The notes: generated by a model not told the origin, from the sequence alone. A stretch of 64,000 bases of DNA from Ceratopteris richardii (GCA_020310875.1 CM035413.1:189783404-189847403); one strand, 5' to 3'. Counted from the stretch's first letter, positions 10,363 to 21,905 are shown. Numbers and translations are program-made.

Positions 10363-10928
10363 TGTTGAAGATAAATGTACAAGCTCATTTTCATATGAGC
10401 CATGCTTGGATAAATTTACCAAATATAAAGATGAAGGAAAAGTAGAGGCAAAAGGATAAAAATAACAAAAGAAAAAGTCTAGTCAAAACTTCATGATGAG
10501 GAAGAGATACAATATCTTGCCTTGTCGTTAGTAGCATGTAGTGGACAAAGGGCCAAATTACTTGTTTTTTAGCTTGTTGGAAAGCTATTTGTGTCTACCT
10601 TCGCTGTACCAAATATCTTTCTCAAAGGATATATATTCAGAGATTTATCAGTTTGAGAGTAAATCTTAGTTCTTGAGCATACCTGTGTGGACAGGTAGTT
10701 CATCTTTGTTAGTTGGGTTTCTTAATCAAAACTTGTCCAAATTAAGTTATTTATAGCTTGTTAGAAAGCTCTCTTTGTCTACTTTGATTGGCTAAAGGAT
10801 CAAGTCTATTTGAGTTTTGTATTGAGAGCAGCAAGCTATCTAGGGTGCAAATGTTTGTCCAAGTGCTAGACATACAAGGGTGCTTCACTACACACTTCCG
10901 TTGCGCATAGGAGAAATCATTCTCCATA
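10363..10928 (+). repeat. Copia D 5' LTR, internally deleted (566 bp)
   Basis: It matches the 3' LTR at both ends but jumps at about 10548 from the upstream part (AGTGGACAAAG) into the third 184-bp repeat unit. It therefore misses the TATA-bearing region and two repeat units. Remaining repeat anchors are at 10578 and 10762. Confidence 0.88.
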
Positions 10929-10930
10929 GT

Positions 10931-10942
10931 TGGTATCAGAGC
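10931..10942 (+). other. Primer binding site of copia D
   Basis: TGGTATCAGAGC, a perfect match to the initiator tRNA-Met primer site, lies 2 bp after the 5' LTR. Confidence 0.9.
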
Positions 10943-11086
10943 AAACTTGGTGCTGAAGCTTTATCAATAGAGCTGGAGATAAAGAAAAGCAAAAGAGGAG
11001 CTATAAAACAAGGAGGAGCTTCACAAACGCAAGAGCAAAGGACTATAACTATTCGAGGTAACTCTCAAAGTTTTTGATACTCTTCA

Positions 11087-13344
11087 ATGGCTGACTTGGG
11101 TCAACAAGTAGAGAAGTTGGACAAGGATAACTATCCCGTGTGGAAGTTTCAAATGACCAACTACCTAATGGGCAAAGGCTTATGGGGTATTGTGAGTGGT
11201 GATGATGCTCAACCTCAAATCAATCAAGCTATGGCCACCGAAGTCCAAAGGAGGCAAGAAAAAGAATGGGAAGAGAGGAATAGGAGAGTCATGTTCCTCA
11301 TTTCGCAAGTCATTACTACTTCCATGGTAGGGCATATTCAACATCTAGAGAAAGCTAAGCATACATGGGATTCTCTTGAAAGGATGTATTCAAAAAATAC
11401 CAAAGCTAGGAAACTTCAACTCAAGAATGAGTTGAACACAATCAAGAAAAGTTCGAGTCAATCCATAGCTCAATATACTTTGAAGATTAAGGAACTAAGT
11501 GATGCTTTAGCTTCTATTGGCACAACAATTGAAAACGAAGATCTTGTGTCTTATACTCTCAATGGAGTGAGAGGAGATGAAAGATGGAAGGCTTTTATAA
11601 CTTTCATTAACTTGAAAGATGCATATCCAGGTTTTGAACAACTAATCTCTCAACTTGTCACAGAAGAGCTTAGCTTCGATGGTCCCAAAGGAAAGGACAA
11701 CCACAACCAAATGTTATATGCAGGTCGAGGTAAAGGAAGGAACTCAAGAGGAGGCTCAAGCAAAAAAGGAAGAGGTCACAACTACAACCAAAATAGGTCG
11801 GAAGACAACAAGGATGCATCAAATGCCAATACACAAGGATGATGTCGAGGTAGAAGTAGAGGAAGAGGTCGAGGCTCCTACAATTCTCATAAAGGTATAA
11901 CATGCTATCACTGTGGTAAAGTAGGACACTATGCTAGTGATTGTTGGCTGAAGAATGGAAGACCAAATGGAGGCAATCAAAGAAACCAAAGCAACTATAC
12001 AAGCACCTCAAGTGAACCAAGCAAGGACACACTACTTGCAATGAGACATGAGTATAGAAGCTCTTGTGAAGATGACAAAAAATGGTACATTGATTCAGGT
12101 TGTAGTAACCATATGTCATGCCAAGGAAGTTTCTTCACTACTCTACAGGTACCAAGTGGAAATGGATGTGTTGAAACAGGTGATGATACTCAACACATGA
12201 TTGAACACATTGGAGATATAAGGCTTGGAGATACAAGTACAACAAAGGTACTATCTAATGTTCTTCATGTTCCTACAATTTCAAAGAACTTGATTTCAGT
12301 AGGAAAAATGGTAGAGAAGGGTTATCATGTCATATTCAATGAGAATGGGTGCTTCATAAAGAATCCAAAGGAAGGCTTCAAGGTCATTGCTTGAGGTAGA
12401 AGAGAAGGAAGGATGTTCACTTTGGATGTCCAACATCCACATGGAAAGGTCATGTACATTCAATGTGGGAACAAGAAGATTTCAGAGCTGGACTTATGGC
12501 ACAAAAGAATAGGACACATCAACATTCCAAAGCTGAAGGACATGAGCAAACATGAAGTGGTAAGAGGTTTTCCAAACTTTAATAGCATTGGACTGCATGA
12601 GTTATGTGAAGCTTGTCAACTACGAAAGCAAACAAGGTAGCCATTCAAGAGGAGCAATTATGTGGCTCCAAATGTCATGGACTTGATACGTACGGATGTA
12701 TGGGGACCAACCCAAGAGGCATCAATGGCTGGTAACAGATTTTTTGTCACCTTCATTGATGATCACTCAAGAAAGGTATGGTTGTTTTGTATGAAGCAAA
12801 CATCAGAGGTTTTTTCTATATTCAAAAGATTCAAAGTTGAAGTTGAAAAAGAAACAGGAAGGTCTATCAAAACCTTAAGGTCCGATGGTGGAGGAGAATA
12901 CTTCTCCAAAGAATTTTCAGATTTTCTACAAGAGAATGGAATCAAAAGGCAATTCACTTGTAGGTATACACCACAACAAAATGGAGTTGCTAAGAGGAAA
13001 AATAGGCAAATTGCTGAAATTGCAAGATGCATGCTCAACAAGATGAAGGTACCATTGTACTATTGGGTTGAAGCTACCACAACCGCCATTTACTTGATGA
13101 ATAGGTGCACAACATCGGGAATACATCACTTGACTCCAGAAGAGGTATATTCCGGTAAGAAACCTGATCTTACACACCTCAAAGTGTTTGGATGTGTTTG
13201 CTTTGTTCACATTCCACAAGAAGTTAGAACAAAGGTGGAACCAAGGTCAGAAAATGCATTTTCATCGGCTACTCAACGAAGCAAAAAGGATACAAGTGTT
13301 ACAAACCTAGAACAAAGGAATCATCTCACGAGATGTGGTCTTTG
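11087..13344 (+). pseudogene. Copia D gag-protease-integrase, broken
   Basis: Gag begins ATGGCTGAC at 11087 and is open for 251 residues, to a TGA at 11840-11842. The same frame continues through the zinc knuckle CYHCGKVGHYASDC (from 11903), the protease WYIDSGCSNH (from 12083), a TGA at 12392-12394, the HHCC region, a TAG at 12638-12640 and the integrase core (open from 12662). Integrase carries RTDVWGP and RSDGGGEY, but the third catalytic residue is Lys: NGVAKRKNR, AAG at 12992-12994, where the family has Glu. Two frame changes follow between about 13245 and 13330. At least one stop and the Glu-to-Lys change fit C-to-T or G-to-A transitions. Confidence 0.9.
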
Positions 13345-15425
13345 ATGAAGTAAGACCATGGTATGAAGATAAAGGAAAGGAGAAGATTCTTGAAGAAGAT
13401 TGTGATGATTATGCAGGAACAAATCAAAGAGAAGTTCAACAATCAAGCACAAACGCTTCAGGTCGAGAGGCATCTACATCAAATGAAGAATGTTCAACAT
13501 GGAGGGGGAGTCATTCTTTGTCTCCAAATTCAACTCATAGTAGAGCTAAAGAGGCAAGTGCTACTCCAAACAGTGAGGTAGATGCAAGTGAAGAAGAATA
13601 TGAAGAGGTAATCACTCCGATGGTAAAGTTGAATAGTTTAAAGAAGCAACTTTCTAAAGGCAATGAAAGAAGATCTTCAAGGACAAGGTATCCAACTCAA
13701 AGGTTGAGTTATGATAGTTTTATGGCGACACATTTTGCATATATGATGAGGTTTATCAAAGACAAAGAGCCTGAAACATATGGCGAATCTTGCACACAAA
13801 AGGAATGGAAGCAAGCTATGAAAGAGGAGATCAAAGCTCTCAAATATAATCACACATGGGAGCTAGTGCCAAAGAAAGAAGGTATGAAGATTGTTCCAAA
13901 CAAATGGGTTTTCAAAGTAAAGAGGAATGCTGATGGTTCACTAACTAGATATAAAGCTAGATTAGTTGACAAAGGATTTAAACAAACACAAGGCATAGAT
14001 TATGATGAAGTTTTCAGCCCCATTGCAAAGATGGGAACTATCAAAACCTTAATAGCAATTGGTGCTTCAATGAGATGGCCATTATATCAACTCGACATTA
14101 AAAATGCTTTTCTCAATGGAGAACTACAAGAAGAGGTATACATGAGTCAACCGGTTGGATTTGAAGATGAAAACCATCCAGATTTTGTTTGCAGGTTGAA
14201 GAAGGCCCTTTATGGCTTGAAGCAAGCACCAAGAGCATGGAATTAGAGATTGGTAGAGTATCTCACTAAGTGTGGATACAACCCAAGTAGCGCAAATCCT
14301 TTGTTGTACATGAAAAAGGAAGAAAATAGAGAGGTATATATTTGCATATACGTCAATGACCTCATCATAATAGGAAATGATGTTACAGGGATTAAAGATA
14401 TCAAAAGGAAGCTTGGTAAGGAGTTTAAAATTTCAGATCTTGGAGAGCTAAAATATTTTTTAGGAATTGAAGTTGTTTATGGAAAGAGTGGCATCTACTT
14501 GATGCAAAGGAAGTACTTGTTGGATGTTCTTTTCCGATTTGGAATGAGTGAATGGAAACCACTCATTGAACCCATGGACACAAATACAAAGCTTTGTTCA
14601 CATGATGGAGAACCATTGGAAGATGTAATGACATACAGAAGCACTATAGGATCATTAATCTATGCAAACATTACAAGACCTGATTTATCTTATGTTGTTG
14701 GTGTACTTTCTCAGTTTATGCAAGCCCCGACAAGTGAACACTTAAATTCAGCCAAGAGAGTCTTGAGATACATAAAGCATACAGTTAATCATGCTTTGTT
14801 TTATAAGTTTGATGAAGAACTAGAGGTCAAAGGCTTGAGTGATGCTGATTGGGCAGGCTCAAAGGAAGATAGAAGATCAACCTCACGTTATGTGTTCATG
14901 ATAGGAAGCAAACCTATCACATGGAGCTCAAAGAAACAACCTACTGTTGCACTTTCATCTACGGACGCTGAATATAGAGGATTAGCATTTGCCACATGTG
15001 AAGCAATGTGGATTAAAAAGCTTTTGGATGATGTTGGAGTGCAAGTTGGAACCATCCCTATATATGGTGATAACATGTCAAGTATCTACTTGGCAAGCAA
15101 TCCTATGTTTCATGCAAGGAACAAGCACATAGAGGTCCACTACCATTATCTAAGGGAGAAGGTGCTGAGCAAAGATGTGGACATAAAGTTCATTAGAACC
15201 AAAGAGCAAGTTGCAGATATGTTTACAAAGTTCTTGGATGCTTCTAAACTCAAAGGCTTCAAGGATGTGATAAATTTGCAAGACATGGATGAAGATAACT
15301 CCCAAATGAGCTTGAGGGGGAGTGTTGAAGATAAATGTACAAGCTCATTTTCATATGAGGCATGCTTGGATAAATTTACCAAATATAAAGATGAGGGAAA
15401 AGTAGAGGAAAAAAGAAACAAATAA
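13335..15425 (+). pseudogene. Copia D reverse transcriptase and RNase H, broken
   Basis: Open from about 13335 (integrase end, VVFDEVRPW) to a TAG at 14244-14246, then open in the same frame from 14250 to 15425. It contains NKWVFKVKRNADG, LDIKNAFLNG and ALYGLKQAPRAWN. The RT active site reads YVND in place of YVDD (AAT at 14355-14357), which should abolish polymerase activity. RNase H motifs include SDADWAG, ALSSTDAEY (usual Glu replaced by Asp) and HARNKHIEVHYHYLRE. The frame passes through the polypurine tract and ends 103 bp inside the 3' LTR, so the last 34 residues or so are LTR-encoded. Confidence 0.9.
15311..15322 (+). other. Polypurine tract of copia D
   Basis: CTTGAGGGGGAG directly before the TGTTGAAG start of the 3' LTR. 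It lies within the pol reading frame. Confidence 0.8.
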
Positions 15426-16470
15426 TAAAAGAAAAATTCTAGTCAAAACTTCATGATGAGTAAGAGATACAATATCTTGCCTTGTAGTTAGTAGCATATA
15501 GTGGAGAAAGTGGTGAGTTAAGAAGGAGGCACAAACTTCTTCACATGCTCATTGGTTATAAAAGTGAAGTGGGAACACATTAAAAACAAGGAGAGAAAGA
15601 GGCAAGAGCTCCCAGTAGTCGGATCTAGCCATTTTGTCATTTTTGTCTTCCCTTAGACTCCTTCAAGCCGCACGTCAGTTTGTACATAGCTCTGTTGCAG
15701 AGCTCATATCTTAGTGCATATGTAACAATTTTTTGCGTTTAAAAATTCATTGGAAAGCTTATTTGGTGTACATTCTGAATATCAAATATCTCTTTGAAAG
15801 CTTATGTAATTTTTGAGATAGCACTGAAAGAGTGAAGTCCAGGTTTTTAGTATACCTATGTAGATATGTAGTCTATATTGGTCGATTATGTTTCCCAACC
15901 AAAACATATCCACATTGTGTGATTTATATCTTGTTGGAAAGCTCTTGGCATCTACTTTCACTGTCTTAAATATCGTATTCAGATAGTTTATATTCTGTGA
16001 GATATCTATCATAGAGTAAAGTCCCGTTTTATAGTGTACTTATGTGTGCAGATGGTCTATTTTGGTCAGTTGAGTTTCCTGACCAAACCTCATCCACATT
16101 ACTTGTTTTTTAGCTTGTTGGAAAGCTATTTGTGTCTACTTTCTCTATACCAAATATCTTTCTTAAAGAATATATATTCAGAGATTTATCTATCCCAGAG
16201 TGAAGCTTAGTTCTTCAACGTACCTGTGTGGATAGGTAGTTCATCTTTGTTAGTTGTGTTTCTTAATCAAATCTTTTCCAAATTATGGTTATTTATAGAT
16301 TGTTAGAAATCTTTCTTTGTCTACTTGGATTGACTAAAGGCTCAAGTCTATTTGAGTTTTGTATTGAGAGCAGCAAGCTATCTAAGGTGCAGATGTATGT
16401 CCAAGTGCTGGACATACAAGGGTGGTTCACTACACACTTCCGTTGCGCATAGGAGAACTCATTCTCCATA
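15323..16470 (+). repeat. Copia D 3' LTR (1148 bp) with 184-bp tandem repeats
   Basis: Full-length LTR. A TATAAAA box is at 15557-15563, and an R/U5 start would lie just downstream. From 15751 the LTR holds three diverged tandem copies of a unit of about 184 bp, plus a partial fourth, each beginning near TTGTTGGAAAGCT. Anchors are at 15751, 15935, 16119 and 16304, so the period is 184-185 bp. It ends CTCCATA before the second GAATA. Confidence 0.9.
15557..15563 (+). promoter_or_regulatory. TATA box of copia D, present only in the 3' LTR
   Basis: TATAAAA in GGTTATAAAAGTG. The equivalent region is deleted from the 5' LTR, so the only obvious promoter of this element is at its 3' end and would read out into copia B. 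Confidence 0.5.
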
Positions 16471-16475
16471 GAATA

Positions 16476-17288
16476 GACCCTCATTTGATGTACCCTTGAG
16501 ATATGTGACTACTCTTTTAAGTGCAATTAGATATGGAGCCCTAGTTGTGTGCATGAATTGAGAAAGCACAGCAATTATATATGTTAGGTTTGGCCTTGTG
16601 ATAGTGGCATAATTCAAAGATCCTACTACACTCCTGTGCAAAAGTAGATCATGAAATTTAATACCTTCCATTGAAGTCAATTCTATGTTACCTTCGAGTG
16701 GGTTGGTCAATAGTTTGCATCCTATGAGTCCATACTTCTTCAATACATCCAATATATAATTTTTATGCATAACCCAAATACTGATATCCTTATATATGTC
16801 TTTAAGACCTAGGAAGTATATGTGATCTCCAAGGTGTGAGATATTAAAATCCTTCCCAAGATTCTATTTTCTATACTTGAAGCCTTCTTTATTATCATTT
16901 TTAATAATCTAGTCATCTACATACACACATAAGTAGACATATGTTTCACTTTCTCTCTTCTAAATGATGGATATACTTTTCTTTGATAGTATCCATAGCT
17001 AATCAAATAGTCTAGAAGCCTTCGATTCCACACCCTTCAAGTTTCCCTGAGACCATAGAGTTCCTTCTTCAACCAGCAATCATAATCATCTTTGATTTTA
17101 TGTTCAAATCCTAAAGGATGCTCCATATATACTTCCTCGTCTTGCTCTTCATTCAAAAATCTCTTATTCACATCAAGTTTATACACCTTCCAATTCTTGC
17201 TTTCTGCAATAGCAATGATTTTTCATGGTATTCATCTTAGACTTAAGTCTAAATGTATCTTCATAGTCTACTCCATATGCGTGACCAA
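16476..17288 (-). pseudogene. Copia B reverse transcriptase (piece 1)
   Basis: Minus-strand copia RT remnant. From 17288 downward it reads GHAYGVDYEDTF, then NWKVYKLDVNKRFLN, EEVYMEHPLGFE, then ELYGL and VWNRRL with frame changes. The longest open part (16770-16459) includes NYILDVLKKYGLIGCK, SVVGSLNYATITRPNLTY and VLSQFMH, then LKGTSNEGLFY, which runs into the 10362 piece. The 5' coding half (gag to integrase) is missing: at 17288 the sequence changes abruptly to the LTR-like block. Confidence 0.85.
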
Positions 17289-18759
17289 TGTTGGAAATTT
17301 AGTAGGCCCATAACTAATACCATAGGTCCATAGTTCCATAGGTCCACAATCTACAACATAGAATCCAACAATCTTCCAATATTGACAAAACATGAAAATA
17401 CCACACTTAATCATACAAATGATGAGACAAAGATAGATAGAGATCAGACAACATGCATAAAGTGTTACGTAAGCCACTGCTTACTCACACTATCATATAT
17501 ACAAATGTCAATTTACAATGTGGGAGTCAAAATCTCAACCACTCTATGTGAACAGAAATAGATGGATGAGTGAATGTATAGAATTTACAAGAATATTCAG
17601 ATGTAGGGATAGAAACCTGAATATGTATGAGATGTATGACATGATAGGTTGTAGAAGAGTTAATATGAGTGATAGAAAGAGGAAAGATTAGTTGGAAACA
17701 TAATCAGCAAACCCTAATCTGAATTTAGGCTATGGAAGATCCTAAATCAGATGCATTTGTGTGAAAGATCACATACTTACAGAATTAGCATTGAATGCTA
17801 ACATGTTGTTGTCAAAAATCCTCATAATCATGTGAACACATCGTCTCTAACACCTCATTCGAATGCATGTAGCATGCATGTACTGATTTTCCTTTAGATA
17901 TGTCGAGTAGGACTCCTCCTGATATGGATGCCACTACCTCCATAAACTCCAAGTAGTACCCGTGTGCATAAAGAGAATATGTACCTGAATTCTTAACATA
18001 AGATGTAAATCTTATGTTAACGTCCATCCAATGTCTTTGAAGTACACCGAAATCTTCATGTAGAAGACAATCTTCAAATACATTATGTAGATGGTTGATC
18101 CACACCATCAAGCTGTTGATGGTTAATTCCTCTCCATAAGCAAGAGTGTGAGCACACTCTTCTCCAAGAAGTACTCCATAGCTGCTCCTCAACATGCTCC
18201 TAGAGTGCACCATGGCTGCCCCATGTATCCTAGAGCATCACCTCTAATGGGGGACCAAAACTGGCATTGCAATTGATGTAGGATGTCTAACAAAGTGACC
18301 CAAGACTCTCTTACATAGGTTTTAAAGCTCCATACGAAAAACTCACAAAAAAGCACTTTATTTTAATCACATCACTTTTCAAATTGCTTTTGCTTTATTT
18401 TAAGTGAGTTTGCTTTATTTTTAAAGTTCCTTTTAGTTAACTTTAAAAATAACTTCTTGACCTGGTTTTTCACACTTCTGACTCCTTGATGAATGATCTG
18501 ACAAATTTTTTATGATCCTCATGCTAAGAGCTAGCATATGAGGTCAAAACCCTAAATGAGTAGAAAATTAGGGTTAGGGTTTTCTCCCAAATCGGATCTC
18601 TAATGAATGCATGTCATATACCATTGCAAAGCTCTCTTCAAGCTCTACAATATAGGCTAATAAAATTTTACCCATTTTTGTGCCAAAAATGACTAAGTAC
18701 CAAAATTATGGTTTCTACCCTGAATGGATTTTGGACTGATGTGACATTGTTTTCCAACA
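17289..18759. repeat. Possible solo LTR or non-autonomous element
   Basis: A block of about 1.47 kb beginning TGTTGGAAA and ending TTTCCAACA, a 9-bp inverted repeat with TG/CA ends typical of some copia LTRs. It abuts the antisense RT of copia B at exactly 17288/17289 and gag of copia F within about 10 bp at the other end. I see no matching 5-bp target duplication (ACCAA versus ATCCC), so it may mark a rearrangement junction. A 133-codon minus-strand open frame (18213-17812) inside it resembles nothing I know and I do not call it a gene. Confidence 0.35.
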
Positions 18760-18769
18760 ATCCCCCCTG

Positions 18770-19785
18770 CAATGTCATATTGAAGTTGAACAAGAATAAT
18801 TATTAGCCATGGAAGTCTAGGAATCTCTTGATATTTTATGGGAAAAGGATTATGGAGTCTCATTAGCTGTAGAGATGCAAAACCTAGATTAGGAGGGAAT
18901 TGAACTCTTGATGAATAGAGGAGTTTCAAAGAGTGAAATGAAACGGATAAGAGATTCATCTTCATACTTTTAGAGCACATTTGAAATGACATGGTTGGGC
19001 ATATACAAGAGTTATATACTTCCATGAGAATATGGGAAATGATAGAGAGACTCTACTATATGTAGATAAAGGGAGAGGAAGATGAAGGAATCAAGGGAGA
19101 GGAAGAGGAAGACAAGGCAGATCAAGACCAAGGGAGCAAACACTCTTCATCTAGAGGAAAAGACAAGTTCAAAGGAAGAGGAGGAAGGTCAAATTAGAGA
19201 CAATAAGAATTTTGAGGGATGCGTCATTTGTGGAAAGTATGGCCACTATGCAAGAAACTGCTATCAAAGGGAGAATACAAATTTAGCCTATAAACATAAA
19301 AGTAATTATGCATCTACTTCAAATGAAAACGAAAGTATGTTAGGCATGATGCAGATTCATGACTACAAGACACAATTATCAAATACTTAGTACATTGATA
19401 TTGTCTATAGAAACCACATGAGTTGCAACAAGGAGTTCTTCTTAGACATACATGTGCCATCAATCAAAGGACATGTAGAAATAGGTGATGATACTCCTCA
19501 TGTTATTACACACATAGGTGATGTTATGTTTAGAAGGCTCTCATAAAGCCAAGTGTTTGAAAGATGTGCTTTATGTTACTACAATCACAAAGAACTTAGC
19601 TTTTGTGGGGAAAATGGTTGAGAGAGGTTTCCACGTGAAGTTCAATAAGAAAGGATGCTTTGTGGAAAACCATAAAGAAGGGTACATATTGATAGCTAAA
19701 AGTGGAAAGGAAGTAAGGTTGTTCACCTTGGATGTGAAGCCTAACTTCAATCACACAACTTACTCACATTTGAAGATGTAAAAGG
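18770..19785 (+). pseudogene. Copia F gag-protease remnant
   Basis: Decayed plus-strand gag beginning near ATGTCATATTG at 18770. Frame fragments match MVGHIQELYTSM and IWEMIERLYY of copia gag. The 19082-19390 frame carries the zinc knuckle CVICGKYGHYARNC. A worn protease (YIDIVYRNHMSCNKEF, Ser-Gly lost) follows. The 19518-19781 frame reads LKDVLYVTTITKNLAFVGKM and FNKKGCFVENHKEGY, the region between protease and integrase. It ends at about 19785. It is similar to copia A and could be the displaced 5' half of copia B, now in the opposite orientation. Confidence 0.75.
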
Positions 19786-19799
19786 TACTCTTGGACACA

Positions 19800-20048
19800 T
19801 TCTATGTTCTGTTTTTCCTTTTTCCTATTCATATGAATATTGAAACGTAAACTGTATTTTGATTACACGGATTGAAAATAAAAAATTGAATTTTGTGAAA
19901 CAGCGCATTATAATAGTACGTGAATATTGAAAGGTAGGTGGATTTTGATTACTCAGATTAAAAATGTGAACTTGCATATTTCGATTACACTGCGGACTGT
20001 AATGGCACGTTAGTCCGGATCCCCCACCAACACACAAACACACACACA
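19800..20048. repeat. Two diverged copies of an ~85-bp unit; start of segment A
   Basis: A unit containing GAATATTGAAA, GGATTTTGATTAC and TAATGGCACG occurs twice in tandem (about 19832-19920 and 19920-20012). A related single unit lies at about 53835-53922. This is where segment A, the old non-coding sequence shared with 53.8-61.5 kb, begins. Confidence 0.45.
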
Positions 20049-20883
20049 ATGGAAACAACTCTGGAAACAAGAGATGAGCCAATGGATTAGGTTCGAAGAA
20101 TTGGATCCTAGACTTAGAGTTACCCTTGAGGAATGGACTCTTCTTCAAAGCAGGTGTTTAGCTTGGGACCGCTCAACTACCCGCCTTCTCTGCGGTGAGG
20201 ATCCTCCTTGCCTGGAGGGCCTCAAATGGAGCAATGGTAAGAAGCTATCCAGAACCCCCAACTTCGAAGAGAACTTAGATGTTCACCTCACTCTTAACAA
20301 GAGATGGTGCTTTTCTTGGACCAAACTTCGGTGTGAACTAAAATTCATGTCTATTTGGCACCCCCTAATTGAGGTCTAAAAGTCTGTTCTCATGTGGAAG
20401 ATCTTGCATAAAGGTATCTGGACCAATGCAAGGGCTAACAAAATCTGTGGTGTGCCGCCATGGTGCAAGCATTGTCATCGATGCAGCGAAGATATAGCTC
20501 ACCTATTCTTCGACTGCCCTAAGTCTCGTGTTATCTAGTGTCACGTGACCCGAGTATTGAGACTCACGAACCAAATCAATTGGCAACAGGTGATGTTGGG
20601 TGAGGCGGTCAGCTGCTCCTCGAGGCTATGGAATGCCATCAGGGGTGAGACTCTCTGGAAGATTTGGAGGGAGCAATGTGCTGTCAATTTTGGCCAAACC
20701 CCTAAGGAATGGTCGATCGAGAAATCCTTGTTTCTTCTAGGTAAAAGAATCTCCCGAGATAAGGGATCTCCGCCATTTAGACATCACTGTATTTATCTCC
20801 TTGAAAACAACAAGTTGAAACCCAAATGGGTCGCACATGAGGGTGATAATGAATTTATCTGCCTCATTTGTAATGCCCTCTAG
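20049..20883 (+). pseudogene. LINE G ORF2 C-terminal fragment
   Basis: A single frame from LWKQEMSQWIRFEELDPR to LICNAL, interrupted by two stops: TAA at 20377-20379, where H has a Lys codon, and TAG at about 20536-20538, where H has Trp. It includes the zf-RVT type cysteine/histidine region (KILHKGIWTN, CGVPPWCKHCHR, HLFFDC) found near the end of plant LINE ORF2. The reverse transcriptase core and endonuclease are lost by 5' truncation. Confidence 0.85.
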
Positions 20884-21025
20884 GCTGCCATACTCCTCCC
20901 TTGCTGTGTGGGATTTCGGGGGTCCCATGGGCACTAATCCCATACACTTATAAATTTTTTTCTTTATTTTAATTAAAGTTTGGGAGATTAGACCAAGGCC
21001 AAACTTTCTTTTATTTAAAAAAAAA
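20049..21025 (+). mobile_element. LINE G: 5'-truncated L1-type LINE
   Basis: The 3' end of a plant LINE: C-terminal ORF2 sequence, a 3' untranslated region with GTCCCATGGGCACTA, and an A9 tail at 21017-21025. Both ends lie in ACACAC-rich DNA (about 20038-20048 and 21025-21036), so the target duplication is probably an AC run of about 10 bp but cannot be measured exactly. It is the same family as LINE H. It lies in segment A. Confidence 0.85.
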
Positions 21026-21856
21026 CACACACACATATGAATCCATATAAATACTAATCCATATAAATACTCTTAGATTTCTTTTCAGCTCTCTCTCTCA
21101 CGTGCGCCATTGTGTTCACTCTGATTCTTCTAGGACGACGACGGTTTACTGTCTTGCTTTTCCGTGTCACTCTCTTTTTCATCTCTCAGCATATGCTTTT
21201 TTGTTTTATCTGGGCCTGAGAAGTGGCAGTCCTTTCCTTGTCTCCTCTCTCTCTACCTTCGATTGCAAAATTTACTGTCCATAGAAGGCGGTCAGATAAT
21301 CTAAATATCCGCAATGTTGATTTTTGACGGCCGTATTGCCTGTTTTTAGCGTTTTTGAACGTAAAATAAAGTTAATATTTCTTATTGCCTGTAAAAAATG
21401 AACTAAAATAATAATATACTGATTAAAAACAGTATTAACCTGCAAAATTGAAGGGCAAGGCTGCCTAACGTCGACATTAGGGGGAGCGAGAGCCGTATAA
21501 TGTGGGGTAGAGCTCAGGGGACTTTGAACATCGTTCGTAGTTGACGACTTCAATCTGAGAACACGTAACGGGAACAGGACAATAGGAGACGACAACGGCA
21601 ATAATTCGTGGCATCCCTCATTCACAGTAGAAAGACGACACGAATCACGATCAAGACCGTGTCGATCCACTCATGCAGAATCTGCATTCGTCTTCGTCTA
21701 GTAACGCGATATTACTCCCCTCGCCTCTCGCTCTCTCTCTCTCTCCAGGTCTACACGCTCACAGTCTCACATCAAGACGCTACACTTTGGCATCAGACTC
21801 TCTACCTTATCCATATTAAATTCTACGAATTCAATCAGTACACCCGCTGAGGTTTG

Positions 21857-21905
<49 letters not shown>

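Larger units (their letters stand above)
10363..16470 (+). mobile_element. Copia D: Ty1/copia with unequal LTRs
   Basis: LTR retrotransposon bounded by the target duplication GAATA (10358-10362 and 16471-16475). Order: 5' LTR (566 bp), primer site, gag-pol, polypurine tract, 3' LTR (1148 bp). Both LTRs start TGTTGAAG and end CTCCATA, so the terminal dinucleotides are TG and TA, not TG and CA. The 5' LTR lacks about 580 bp present in the 3' LTR, including its promoter. Gag-pol has several stops, frame changes and at least two catalytic substitutions, so D is older than C and cannot act alone. It lies inside antisense copia B. Confidence 0.92.

Noticed and set aside
17812..18213. 133-codon minus-strand open frame as a host gene
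   Set aside because: No known family, no supporting context, and it lies within the LTR-like block.
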